Shown here: positions 1 through 7,363 of the stretch, piece after piece
Layout of the letters: each line of letters opens with the position of its first letter
How positions within the stretch are numbered: position 1 is the first letter of the stretch
Program-made: the position numbers and the translations under genes
Notes under the pieces: model-generated
The model's input: the letters and a program-made list of their open reading frames with translations, nothing else
The model's database searches: none
What the model was told of the DNA's origin: nothing
DNA from: CAIKOD01 sp035543455
GTDB taxonomy: Archaea; Halobacteriota; Methanomicrobia; Methanomicrobiales; Methanospirillaceae
Direction: 5' to 3'
DNA length: 28,565 nt
NCBI GenBank assembly: GCA_035543455.1
Contig: DATKKE010000042.1
Span: forward strand, 1-28,565

Positions 1-10
1 TGAAAACGAA

Positions 11-589
11 ATGGGAATTATGCACGATAAGAAAGTTTTAGCAATATTCATCCTCGGGGTGCTCTTATGCGGGGGCTGGGGAATTATTCCCGTTTCCGCC
101 GCGTTTGGGCAGGATGTATTCGGTTCCGAATGGATGAGCGGTATATATTTTACCGACCCTGCATTCCTCTCCCCTGAATGGAAAGCGGCACCCGTCTCGA
201 CCACCTTCACCGATCCCACATTTCTCTCAAAGGACTGGGCAGTACCGAACCTGAACAACCCGTCTGCAACCGGATCGCTCGTATCGCCTTATACTTCATC
301 ACCTGATCTCTCCCTCCTGTATACCGATCCGTCATTCTTCTCCCCCGACTGGAAAGTCCCGGCGATCTCACCGATAGCAGATCCGACGTTTTTATCGCCT
401 AACTGGACCGTGCCCGCCATTACTCCCGTGGCAGACGAAAATTTCATGTCCCCCAACTGGTCGGTCCCGGCAGTGATACCATTCGGATATGGGAATATAC
501 CTGACAACTGGCCCTACACAAAACCGGATCCTTTTAAATCAGACTCCCAGTTCGGCCCGGAATGGCATTTGACCGGGAATATATTTTAA
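11..589 (+). CDS. Secreted protein with D-x-x-F-x-S-P-x-W repeats, unknown function
   Basis: I do not recognise a family. The N-terminus is a clear signal peptide: two lysines at residues 7-8, a hydrophobic core to about residue 26, then VSAA as a likely cleavage region. The mature part carries near-identical short repeats of the form D-P-x-F-L-S-P-x-W at residues 49-57, 68-76, 106-114, 124-132 and 142-150. Diverged FG-type versions flank them (ending at W41 and W185). The spacing of 19, 38, 18 and 18 residues suggests that one unit near residues 87-95 has decayed. Most units are followed by a V-P-A-[IV] linker. No C-terminal membrane anchor is seen, so release or non-covalent surface attachment is inferred. 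The start could be the ATG at 11 or at 20; only 10 bases precede it, so the choice is open. An oligo-T terminator follows the stop. Confidence 0.75.
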   Translation: MGIMHDKKVLAIFILGVLLCGGWGIIPVSAAFGQDVFGSEWMSGIYFTDPAFLSPEWKAAPVSTTFTDPTFLSKDWAVPNLNNPSATGSLVSPYTSSPDLSLLYTDPSFFSPDWKVPAISPIADPTFLSPNWTVPAITPVADENFMSPNWSVPAVIPFGYGNIPDNWPYTKPDPFKSDSQFGPEWHLTGNIF

Positions 590-599
590 TACGGAATTA

Positions 600-607
600 T
601 TTTTTTT
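600..607 (+). terminator. Oligo-T terminator after the repeat protein
   Basis: A run of eight T lies 11 bases after the stop codon of the preceding plus-strand gene. Archaeal RNA polymerase commonly terminates at such oligo-T tracts without a strong hairpin. Confidence 0.55.
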
Positions 608-713
608 GATAAGGCCCCACTCCTACCCCTAAATCTTTGCCAATAACTGGATAATTTTCCGAATTTCCAGCTTATGTTTTGGAGCCCTCTCTGATATCAT
701 AGTTAAAATATTT

Positions 714-860
714 GACAGGAGGGGGTTTCACTCCCCCTGCCCCTCCCTCATCAGGATAGTCTTTGGACAGGGTCGATCGGATGATAAGAGGGAAAGAGTC
801 AACAGGACAGTCCTATCCGACCGGGCCGCCACAGCGGCGGGGTGAAGCCCCTGGAGCGTC
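714..860. repeat. Structured dispersed repeat, copy 1
   Basis: This segment matches 11324-11474 in two conserved blocks. The left block is GGGGGTTTCA, a C-rich run, then CATCAGGATAG. The right block runs from ACCGGG through GCGGCGGGG to GCCCCTGGAGCGTC. The middle (about 760-810) is unrelated between the copies. GGATAG (754-759) can pair with CTATCC (813-818). GGGGG can pair with CCCCC at the left end, and GGGG with CCCC near 838-851. It may be a small non-autonomous element or a structured RNA. No target-site duplication is evident. Strand is undetermined. Confidence 0.7.
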
Positions 861-979
861 AGTATTTTCTGTCCATTATCAGGAACACTTTTTTGATCTG
901 AATTTTGGAACAATACTCTGGCTATTTTTTCTCTCGTAAATTTCTTGATGAGTTGGTTAGTTAAAATGGCACTATACCC

Positions 980-1035
980 TTTTTTTTTACTTTTTTTTCA
1001 ATCACATTTCGGGTAGTTATTTTTTACCTTTTTTT
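980..1035 (+). terminator. Array of four oligo-T tracts
   Basis: On the plus strand there are runs of 9, 8, 6 and 7 T at 980-988, 991-998, 1020-1025 and 1029-1035. This looks like a strong archaeal termination zone, yet the only upstream plus-strand gene already has its own T8 about 370 bases earlier. It may end an unannotated transcript that crosses the repeat, or simply be an AT-rich spacer. Confidence 0.4.
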
Positions 1036-1113
1036 CCGTCGTGAATCACTGACTAAGGCAGGTGATAAAATGACACCGTACCCAAATTAAAAACCTATGC
1101 GTAATCTTCGCTC

Positions 1114-1122
1114 AAAAAAAAA
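1114..1122 (-). terminator. Oligo-T terminator of fdhAB
   Basis: Read on the minus strand, a run of nine T begins one base after the fdhB stop codon. Its position fits termination of the fdhA-fdhB transcript. Confidence 0.5.
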
Positions 1123-1123
1123 G

Positions 1124-2362
1124 TTATTTTTTGAATATATCGAAGATTTGGTCGCTTCCGGTAGATGCCAGCCGTTCCCGTTCGACCGATTCTTCGGCAA
1201 TACCGAGAACCGGCAGCTCCATGCTGACACCAGGCACGTGTCCGAACATCTTTTCAAGCTCGACCTGTTGTGCATGCATGAAAAGGGCGTTCGGGATATC
1301 CATCGGGCAGAGCTCCTGGCACTGTCCGCAGTTCACACAGCTGTCGGATATGTGGGCGAACCTGATCAACTGGAACATGAAATTTGGTGGTATCTCGCCG
1401 GGTGGGACAAGATAGGGTTTCTTCGTGCTGCATTCAACGCAGTAACAGATCGGGCATGCCTCCACGCATGAATAGCACCTGATACAGCGTGAGGTATCTT
1501 TTACAATGGTTTCAAGCCGCTTCTTTCCCTCGCCGAGTGCAGCAAAATCTTTTGCCCGCCACTTGTCGCCGAGTTTCAGCATCGCACCCTCGACCTTGCC
1601 GCGGATCTCGATCCCTTTCGGGTTCGCAGCCTCCGTCTGGATTACGCCTGCCTTCACGGCCCCGTTCAGGAGGTTCGCACCTTTCTCACTGCACACCTCG
1701 ACGAAGGTTGCCTTTCCTGCCTTGTCGCCGATGACACCCCAGTTACCGCAGGCAAGGTCTGCCTGGCGTGGAACCTTCAGCTTGCAACGGCGGCAGTTAC
1801 TGCGCCGGCCATACCCCTGCTCCTCGAGTTCGTCCATGGAGATCCCCTTATGACCCCCCTCGTACTCGATGATGAACTGCCCCTTGTCGATCTCCTCCTT
1901 GTGGACAGTGTCAGGGTCCACCCCGAACTTCTCCTTGATCATTTTCCGGGCCATTATGGGGCTCACAGACCCCCCGCAGTTGACGCCTATCATGACCAGG
2001 TTGTCGAGGTTTATCTGCTGGCGCTTTGCCTGCTCGTACAGCCCCATCATATCGCATCCCTTGACGGTGATACCGATCTTCATGGTGTTGGCACCGTCAA
2101 GGTATTTCTTTATCAGCTTCGAGAGAAGGAGCGTCCCACAGTGGAGTGATCCGGCTGAATTCTTGAGTTCTGCCGGGTCCGTTATCAGCGTAGGTACGGC
2201 ATCGTAGAGATCCTTACCTTTCCTGACCGCGAATACCGCGTCGACGATCTTATTCTCCAAGGCAAACTTGAGGAGACCGGTCACGGCACCGCCGAGCTCA
2301 GCCTTCTCTGCAATCTCTTTATCGGTGGTCCAGGCGTAGACCATGTCACCTTTTGCTGCCAT
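1124..2362 (-). CDS. fdhB: Coenzyme F420-dependent formate dehydrogenase, beta subunit
   Basis: FdhB carries FAD and iron-sulfur clusters and passes electrons from the catalytic subunit to coenzyme F420 in the cytoplasm. In methanogens it can also feed the heterodisulfide reductase complex. The first 270 or so residues form an FrhB/FdhB-type F420-reducing domain with a conserved N-C-x-x-C-K segment near residue 195. The C-terminal part holds two [4Fe-4S] ferredoxin motifs, C-I-R-C-Y-S-C-V-E-A-C-P and C-V-N-C-G-Q-C-Q-E-L-C-P. Length (412 residues) is normal for the family. I chose the ATG at 2362: it lies one base after the fdhA stop and has GGAGGCGA upstream at good spacing. The frame is open to 2380, but that extension would overlap fdhA. 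Co-transcription with fdhA is nearly certain. Confidence 0.96.
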   Translation of the reverse strand: MAAKGDMVYAWTTDKEIAEKAELGGAVTGLLKFALENKIVDAVFAVRKGKDLYDAVPTLITDPAELKNSAGSLHCGTLLLSKLIKKYLDGANTMKIGITVKGCDMMGLYEQAKRQQINLDNLVMIGVNCGGSVSPIMARKMIKEKFGVDPDTVHKEEIDKGQFIIEYEGGHKGISMDELEEQGYGRRSNCRRCKLKVPRQADLACGNWGVIGDKAGKATFVEVCSEKGANLLNGAVKAGVIQTEAANPKGIEIRGKVEGAMLKLGDKWRAKDFAALGEGKKRLETIVKDTSRCIRCYSCVEACPICYCVECSTKKPYLVPPGEIPPNFMFQLIRFAHISDSCVNCGQCQELCPMDIPNALFMHAQQVELEKMFGHVPGVSMELPVLGIAEESVERERLASTGSDQIFDIFKK

Positions 2363-2363
2363 C

Positions 2364-4427
2364 TTACTTCGCCTCCGCAATCTTCTCTAACCGCACAGCA
2401 CAGGCCTTGAATTCCGGAATTGCCGCGACCGGATCGAGGGCATTGTTGGTGAGCACGTTCGCTGCGCATTCCTTGTAATGGAATGGCATGAAAACAACTC
2501 CTTTCTTGATATTATTTGTGACCCGTGCGCCAATCGTTATCTCCCCTCTGCGGGTTATTGCGCGCACCATTTCCTCGTCCCTGATATCGAGTGCCGCTGC
2601 ATCTTCCGTATTTATCTCGACCCAGCCCGTCGGTTCTTCGCGTTCGAGGTCGGCTGAACGCCGGGTCATCGTTCCCGTATGCCACTGCCAGATGCATCGG
2701 CCGGTCGTCATGATAAGCGGGTATTCCTTGTCAGGCACTTCCGCCGGATATTTGAACTCTATCGGCGTGAGGATTCCAAGTCCGTCCGGGTGGGTGAATT
2801 TCTCTTTGTGGAGGATGGGCGTGCCCGGGTGTTCCTTGGTAGGGCACGGCCAGTGAAGCGCTTCGGGCTTTTCGAGGCGCTCATAATCCATACCGCCATA
2901 CGACGGGGTGACCTTTGCGACTTCGGTAAAGATCTCTTCCGCGCTCTTGAAGGGGAACTGTTTCTCATAGCCCATCTCCTTTGCAAGCTCACAGATGATC
3001 TGCCAGTCCGGCTTTGCCTTTCCCGGCGGGTCCTGCGCCTTTCTCCACTTCTGGACACGGCGTTCGGTGGAAGTCTGGGTCCCATCCTTTTCTGCATAAC
3101 ATGCGCCCGGAAGAACGACGTCCGCAAGTTCCCCAGTCTCGGTCATGAAGATGTCCTGCACGACGAGGAACTCGAAGTTCTTCAGGCCCTTCTCCACGTG
3201 GTGGAGGTCCGGATCGGAGATCATCGGGTTTTCCCCCATGATGTACCCGCATTTGACTGTCCCGGGCTGGTCGGCAAGCGTGTTGATTAACTTCGTAACT
3301 GTCAGTCCGACTTTGCCCTCGGCGATATCGCAGCCCCATGCGTCCTCCATCTTTTTCTTCATCTCGGGGACGATTACCGACTGGTATCCCGAGTATACGT
3401 TCGCGAGTGCACCCATGTCGCAGGCACCCTGCACATTGTTCTGTCCACGCAGCGCACAGACGCCGCCGCCCCGCTTGCCAAGATGACCCGTGATCATCTG
3501 GAGGTTAGCGACAGATTTGACGTTGTCCACACCGACCGTGTGCTGGGTAATGCCCATCGAGTAGAGGACATTACTGGACTCTGCCTTTGCAATCCACTCG
3601 GCGGTTGTGGCAATGTCCTTAGCGGGAACACCCGTGATCTTCGAAACATTCTCAAGCGAGTACTCGGGTTTCATCACGACTTCCTTGAACTTGTCGTAGT
3701 CCTTCGTACGTTTTTCAATGAACTCCTTGTTCTCCCAGCCGTTCTTGATGATATGCTGCATGATACCGTTCAAAAGGGCAACATCGGTCCCCGAGTAAAA
3801 CGACATGTAGAGATCGGCCTGCTTTGCAGTTGGTGTGAAACGCGGATCTGCAACGATGACTTTTGCACCGTTTGCCTTCGCCGTCATAATACGGCGCCCG
3901 ATCAGCGGGTGCTGTTCGAATGTATTGCTCCCGATAACAAAGACGCACTTCGACTCCCCGATATCCTCGATCGAGTTGGTCATCGCTCCAGAGCCGAATG
4001 CCCCTGCCAGGCCTACGACCGTGGATGCATGACAGAGCCGGGCGCAATGGTCGATATTGGGAGTCTTAAGAACGGCACGGGCAAATTTCTGCATCAGGTA
4101 GTTCTCTTCATTGGAGACACGGGCGGATGAGAGGCATGCTATCTCGTCTCCTTTATACGACTTGAACTTTGAAGCGATCAGTTTGTATGCCTCTTCCCAT
4201 GATGCCTCGACGAACTCGCCATCTTTTTTGATAAGAGGCGTCGTCAGGCGGTCCGGGCTGTTGATAAATTCCCAGGCATAAATCCCCTTGGGGCAGAGTT
4301 TGCCCTCGTTGACAGGGGTCCGGTGCCATGGTGCAACACCGACAACTTTCTTGTCTTTTACAACAAGGTTGAATCCGCATCCTGTCCCGCAATAGGGGCA
4401 GGTGGTAGGAACATACTTTACTTCCAT
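2364..4427 (-). CDS. fdhA: Formate dehydrogenase, alpha (catalytic molybdopterin) subunit
   Basis: FdhA oxidises formate to CO2 at a bis-molybdopterin guanine dinucleotide Mo or W centre. The N-terminus has the [4Fe-4S] motif C10-P-Y-C13-x3-C17 with C45 in L-C-P-K-G. The metal ligand is Cys132 in R-L-C-H, so this is the cysteine and not the selenocysteine form. The following T-G-R and Q-W-H-T-G-T-M-T-R-R stretches are typical of the cofactor-binding domains, and the C-terminal molydopterin-dinucleotide domain is complete. Length (687 residues) fits archaeal FdhA. I chose the ATG at 4427, preceded by GGAG seven bases upstream; the frame extends 13 codons further without support. The gene is the first of the fdhA-fdhB operon. 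The transporter fdhC lies about 23 kb away in this window, not in this operon. Confidence 0.97.
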   Translation of the reverse strand: MEVKYVPTTCPYCGTGCGFNLVVKDKKVVGVAPWHRTPVNEGKLCPKGIYAWEFINSPDRLTTPLIKKDGEFVEASWEEAYKLIASKFKSYKGDEIACLSSARVSNEENYLMQKFARAVLKTPNIDHCARLCHASTVVGLAGAFGSGAMTNSIEDIGESKCVFVIGSNTFEQHPLIGRRIMTAKANGAKVIVADPRFTPTAKQADLYMSFYSGTDVALLNGIMQHIIKNGWENKEFIEKRTKDYDKFKEVVMKPEYSLENVSKITGVPAKDIATTAEWIAKAESSNVLYSMGITQHTVGVDNVKSVANLQMITGHLGKRGGGVCALRGQNNVQGACDMGALANVYSGYQSVIVPEMKKKMEDAWGCDIAEGKVGLTVTKLINTLADQPGTVKCGYIMGENPMISDPDLHHVEKGLKNFEFLVVQDIFMTETGELADVVLPGACYAEKDGTQTSTERRVQKWRKAQDPPGKAKPDWQIICELAKEMGYEKQFPFKSAEEIFTEVAKVTPSYGGMDYERLEKPEALHWPCPTKEHPGTPILHKEKFTHPDGLGILTPIEFKYPAEVPDKEYPLIMTTGRCIWQWHTGTMTRRSADLEREEPTGWVEINTEDAAALDIRDEEMVRAITRRGEITIGARVTNNIKKGVVFMPFHYKECAANVLTNNALDPVAAIPEFKACAVRLEKIAEAK

Positions 4428-4508
4428 GGTAAACTCCGAATATAAAGATCTCCGGGATGTCTGCATATAATACTAGTGTTTAACTCAGGAAAAATTGATG
4501 ATTATCGG

Positions 4509-4521
4509 TGGGTATATAAGT
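4509..4521. promoter_or_regulatory. Near-symmetric TATA element between fdhA and the zinc-ribbon gene
   Basis: GGGTATATAAGT lies in the divergent spacer and reads as a TATA box in both directions (CTTATATACCC on the minus strand). Used leftward it would start transcription near 4488, giving fdhA a leader of about 60 bases. Used rightward it would give the 4627 gene a leader of about 85 bases. Inferred from sequence only. Confidence 0.5.
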
Positions 4522-4626
4522 AAGACCAGACAGATTCATAACCATAGTACTCACAAACGCACGCAATAGATCGGCTGAATCACATAAATGGAAGGGTTAT
4601 TTGGAAATCCATGAAGGTGCGCCCGG

Positions 4627-5256
4627 ATGAAGAAAAAGATCCTGATACACCCGATGATCACGACGGTGATCCATACCGGCATTTCGAACCTTGACGGCAG
4701 AGAGTATTCTCACGCCGGCAGATGTCCTGTTTGCGGTGGTAAGCTCACCGGGTATGATAAAAAGAGAAGGTTTTTTGCATCCCTTTCCGACAAAGGTGAG
4801 ATAAGGGAGGTCCATGTTATTGTCAAACGGTTCACGTGCAGGACGTGTGGCGGGCTGGTGCCTGCCGATGCACCGTTCTATCCGGATACCCGCATCGGAG
4901 CTCCCATCGTTGACCTCTGCGTGACGCTTTCCCAGGAGATGTCCTGGAGCAGGGCGGCGACAGTGGTCCGCGAACTGGGGATTGTCATCGATCGCGGGTC
5001 TGTCAGGAATTACGTGAGGGAGGGTTTTCTCCCGGTCCCGTCTACAGAAGTGTTCGGCTTCCGGTTACCGGTGTCAATCCTTTCCCTGTGCACGTCCAGT
5101 CTCGGGGCTGTCGAGCGGAGTCCCGTCGTAGGGGCAGAACCTTTCGTTCCCGGTCGTCTGCCATCCGCAAACGGGACATCTCCACGACTGCCTCTCTTTG
5201 AAAAACGGGATCAGCGGGATAAAAAGGAAGAAAAAGAAGAAAGGCCACCCGTATAA
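4627..5256 (+). CDS. Zinc-ribbon/HTH protein, transposase-like N-terminus; 3' end doubtful
   Basis: Residues 33-36 (C-P-V-C) and 71-74 (C-R-T-C) form a four-cysteine zinc ribbon separated by a beta-rich segment. A helix-turn-helix-like stretch follows at about 107-131 (S-R-A-A-T-V-V-R-E-L-G and R-G-S-V-R-N-Y-V-R-E). This layout resembles the DNA-binding front of IS66/ISL3-type transposases, but no DDE catalytic domain follows. The role is therefore unknown; a domesticated or truncated transposase-derived DNA binder is possible. The ATG has AGGTG eight bases upstream. From about residue 149 the frame is antisense to the small minus-strand zinc-ribbon gene and becomes low-complexity and charged (D-K-K-E-E-K-E-E). 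The natural protein may thus have been shorter, with a lost stop or a frameshift near 5075. Confidence 0.6.
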   Translation: MKKKILIHPMITTVIHTGISNLDGREYSHAGRCPVCGGKLTGYDKKRRFFASLSDKGEIREVHVIVKRFTCRTCGGLVPADAPFYPDTRIGAPIVDLCVTLSQEMSWSRAATVVRELGIVIDRGSVRNYVREGFLPVPSTEVFGFRLPVSILSLCTSSLGAVERSPVVGAEPFVPGRLPSANGTSPRLPLFEKRDQRDKKEEKEERPPV

Positions 5257-5274
5257 ATATGCGAGTACCGTCAT
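5074..5274 (-). CDS. Small membrane-anchored zinc-ribbon protein
   Basis: A 66-residue protein with one hydrophobic N-terminal segment (residues 3-26, very rich in phenylalanine) followed by a short zinc ribbon. The ribbon reads C-P-V-C-G, then F-C-P-Y-D-G-T-P-L, where Asp replaces the usual fourth Cys as in many ribbons of this type. The ATG at 5274 has GGGGTG nine bases upstream; a GTG at 5286 is the alternative. It starts 29 bases after the mfnF stop on the same strand, so it is probably the third gene of the mfnD-mfnF operon. Its function is unknown. The plus-strand gene 4627-5256 runs antisense across nearly all of it. The ribbon and membrane segment make this strand the better coding call in the overlap. 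Confidence 0.7.
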   Translation of the reverse strand: MTVLAYLYGWPFFFFFLFIPLIPFFKERQSWRCPVCGWQTTGNERFCPYDGTPLDSPETGRAQGKD

Positions 5275-5303
5275 GGCCACGGACACCCCGAGAAGGATGA
5301 CGC

Positions 5304-6266
5304 TCAGGAGAATAAGTCGCGTATCGCCACCTCACGGACAGAATAAGCGGGTAAGGCATCTGAGCGTGATCCTAATTCCCGGGACAGGTCTATTCCCCCC
5401 AGCTCTCCGGCATAATAACGTCCCCCGGTCCCGGCGAACAAAATGCTCTCACATCCGGATTCATCGCAGACTCTGCGGATCCCCGAAATAATGAGTTCTT
5501 TTTGGGCCCGGTAAAATTCCCGCGCAATTCGGTCCGCGCCTTCTGTTCCGATCTCCCCGATGTCGGCACACACGACCCGTGCGAGCCTTCTCCGGGCGGC
5601 TTCCCGGGTTTTCTCTTTTCCGTCCGGGGTATCTGAAGTATAATCTTTCGGACTGATATGTCCGAGCGCCAGGTGTACATCGCCTGAGCAGGCGAAATAT
5701 TCGGTGCTGACGGGAGTATCCCCACCAGCGAGGGCTACCGACCTGATCAGAGCGGGAACCGGTGTCCTCAACATTCCCGTATATATCAGGTATCCCCGTT
5801 GTAACCGTTCAAGGTCGCTAAGACCCTTTAAACGATCAAACCTGGCAAGGGGAATGATATCTGTTGTCGTGCTTCCGATATCCACGAGGACAGAACCCGG
5901 GTATAGAGCTCTGAGATAGTCTGCAGAAACCAGCCAGTTTGCGGCTGCAAGCTCCGGGACCGGGGCCTGATGAAACCGCGCATCTGTTCCGTAAAACATG
6001 GCCTCCGGAAATACCTCGAGTACCTGGCTGCAAATCCAGCGTATGCCGTCCATTTTATCAAAAAAACAGTCGGCAAGTTCACCTGACATGACCACTGCAG
6101 CGCCGCTGGTCCCGGACTGGCAGGTGCGGAGAAGTTCCTTTAACGGTGCGTTGCTCCAGAGAGGACAGTAATGAATAGAAACATCGCGGCCAGCCACCAT
6201 TTTTACGTTTGCACCGCCTACATCGATCCCGATCAAGGCCGTATTTCTCCTGGTTTCCCCTTGCAA
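5304..6266 (-). CDS. mfnF: Methanofuran biosynthesis condensing enzyme (MfnF, hydantoinase/oxoprolinase-like)
   Basis: MfnF joins the aminomethyl-furan diphosphate unit to gamma-glutamyltyramine, building the core of methanofuran. It belongs to the ASKHA-fold group annotated as H4MPT-linked C1-pathway or hydantoinase-like proteins. The phosphate-1 motif I-G-I-D-V-G-G-A-N-V-K lies near residues 12-22, phosphate-2 is V-D-I-G-S-T-T-T-D-I, and a glycine-rich F-A-G-T-G-G lies near the end. Length (320) is normal. The start is uncertain: there is no ATG, only TTG at 6266 (GAGGAG nine bases upstream) or TTG at 6236 (AGGAG ten bases upstream). The second would begin directly at I-G-I-D-V-G-G. The adjacent mfnD, 21 bases upstream on the same strand, makes the assignment strong. 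Confidence 0.88.
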   Translation of the reverse strand: MQGETRRNTALIGIDVGGANVKMVAGRDVSIHYCPLWSNAPLKELLRTCQSGTSGAAVVMSGELADCFFDKMDGIRWICSQVLEVFPEAMFYGTDARFHQAPVPELAAANWLVSADYLRALYPGSVLVDIGSTTTDIIPLARFDRLKGLSDLERLQRGYLIYTGMLRTPVPALIRSVALAGGDTPVSTEYFACSGDVHLALGHISPKDYTSDTPDGKEKTREAARRRLARVVCADIGEIGTEGADRIAREFYRAQKELIISGIRRVCDESGCESILFAGTGGRYYAGELGGIDLSRELGSRSDALPAYSVREVAIRDLFS

Positions 6267-6287
6267 ATAAAACCGCTCCTCTTCAAT

Positions 6288-7199
6288 CTATTCCGGAGAA
6301 CCGGATGTCACCTTTTTCCATGTTATCCTGCCGTTTGCATCGAAGGAAACGGTACCGTTAAAATGAAGGTTGGCGGGAGTTTCACCCCTTGACGCCCGTA
6401 CAAGAATATCAGCGATCTCCGCATCCATCGTTGCAGCGATCCCTGTTATGCTTGTAGTAATCCTCGGGTTTACATCAACCACATAGACATTATCAGAAAC
6501 CACAACGTCTACACCGGCATAACCCTGGCACCCCAGGACCGTTACACTCCGTAACGCCGTATCCACGATTTCACGTTCCCTGGGGTGATGCACCGGGGTC
6601 TCCCCGCCCTGGTAGTGAAACCTGCCGTCATTGGTGATTTCAATGAGCTGCCTGTTCAATGCGAGAGCAACCGCAGGTGCACCGGTGTAATAGAGGCAGG
6701 CTTCGCCGACTATCCGGCCTGCGACAATGCTGACCGAAAAATGTTCCCCCTCAATGAACCTCTGCCCGAATTCATCAGCCCCGGCGGGGTCCGCGGTAAT
6801 CCTGACTCCCTGCGCCCCGCATCCCGATACTGGTTTTACAACTCTCCTGCCATCGACCGCCTCCTCCGGTACAGGGATTCCATGAGAAGCGAGAATTTTT
6901 CCTGCATGTCGTTTATTGGCACAGACTGCCACGTTCATGCTGCCGCACCCGATATTATGGGTGACCGTTTCCATGGCGAGCGTAAACCGGGAAAGAAGGT
7001 TGTCGGGAGCAATAACCAGCCCAACGTCGCATGCAGGAGCAATCCTCTTAATCTCCTCATAAAAATCGCCAGGCTCCGGGCTGATCACTTCGTAACCGCA
7101 CCGGGTGAAACTCCGGGACAGGACTTCGTACATTGCCCGTCCCTCAGGGGCGAGACCCGGGTCGTGGTGCATTGTATATTCGGCGATAAGGGCCTTCAT
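6288..7199 (-). CDS. mfnD: Tyramine-L-glutamate ligase, ATP-grasp (methanofuran biosynthesis)
   Basis: MfnD uses ATP to link glutamate to tyramine, giving the gamma-glutamyltyramine that MfnF uses next. The 303-residue protein has an N-terminal Rossmann-like part. An ATP-grasp domain follows from about residue 95, with V-V-K-P-V-S-G-C-G-A-Q-G-V as nucleotide-binding loop, F-I-E-G-E-H-F-S-V-S as substrate strand, and a metal-binding V-D-V-N-P-R-I near residue 250. The ATG at 7199 has AAAGGATG about 13 bases upstream, so the SD spacing is a little long. It is the first gene of a probable mfnD-mfnF-zinc ribbon operon with a good TATA box upstream. Assignment rests on the ATP-grasp features plus pairing with mfnF. 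Confidence 0.88.
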   Translation of the reverse strand: MKALIAEYTMHHDPGLAPEGRAMYEVLSRSFTRCGYEVISPEPGDFYEEIKRIAPACDVGLVIAPDNLLSRFTLAMETVTHNIGCGSMNVAVCANKRHAGKILASHGIPVPEEAVDGRRVVKPVSGCGAQGVRITADPAGADEFGQRFIEGEHFSVSIVAGRIVGEACLYYTGAPAVALALNRQLIEITNDGRFHYQGGETPVHHPREREIVDTALRSVTVLGCQGYAGVDVVVSDNVYVVDVNPRITTSITGIAATMDAEIADILVRASRGETPANLHFNGTVSFDANGRITWKKVTSGSPE

Positions 7200-7254
7200 C
7201 GATCAGTAGGTTCATCCTTTGGAAAGATTACCCTGACGATAGATCACAGGCAGG

Positions 7255-7264
7255 GAATATAGAG
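7255..7264 (-). promoter_or_regulatory. TATA box for the mfnD operon
   Basis: CTCTATATTC on the minus strand lies about 60 bases before the mfnD ATG. Transcription would begin near 7233, leaving a leader of about 34 bases that contains the SD-like sequence. Confidence 0.5.
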
Positions 7265-7330
7265 ATCATACAAGCTCTTACGGTACCCGGGAACTTCCTG
7301 CCCGGATTTTGGTCCGGAACATACCGGACA

Positions 7331-7339
7331 TATATTTTA
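7331..7339 (+). promoter_or_regulatory. TATA box for surE, probable leaderless transcript
   Basis: TATATTTTA is centred about 29 bases before the surE ATG, and no SD sits at usable spacing. This geometry predicts a start site at or within a few bases of the initiation codon. Confidence 0.55.
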
Positions 7340-7363
7340 CCAAGGGTAACAAACCATTCGGTG

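Larger units (their letters stand above)
590..1113. other. 524-base non-coding stretch
   Basis: No convincing gene is present. It holds an oligo-T terminator, the first copy of the structured repeat (714-860) and four oligo-T tracts (980-1035). It also holds two imperfect 17-base direct repeats (963-979 and 1067-1083) that share AAAATG-CAC--TACCC. The second is preceded by an SD-like GGCAGGTGAT but opens only a six-residue frame. A 61-residue minus-strand frame at 728-913 runs antisense through the repeat and has no family features. Confidence 0.6.

Noticed and set aside
440..510. Tandem repeats suggestive of a CRISPR or satellite array
   Set aside because: The periodicity is in the protein (54-57 bases per unit with diverged bases) and follows the reading frame; there are no identical direct repeats with unique spacers.
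4020..4050. Possible selenocysteine codon in FdhA
   Set aside because: The active-site position is an ordinary cysteine codon (R-L-C-H), so no recoding is needed.
6585..7262. 225-codon plus-strand frame inside mfnD
   Set aside because: It is antisense to the ATP-grasp gene and has no recognisable domain.
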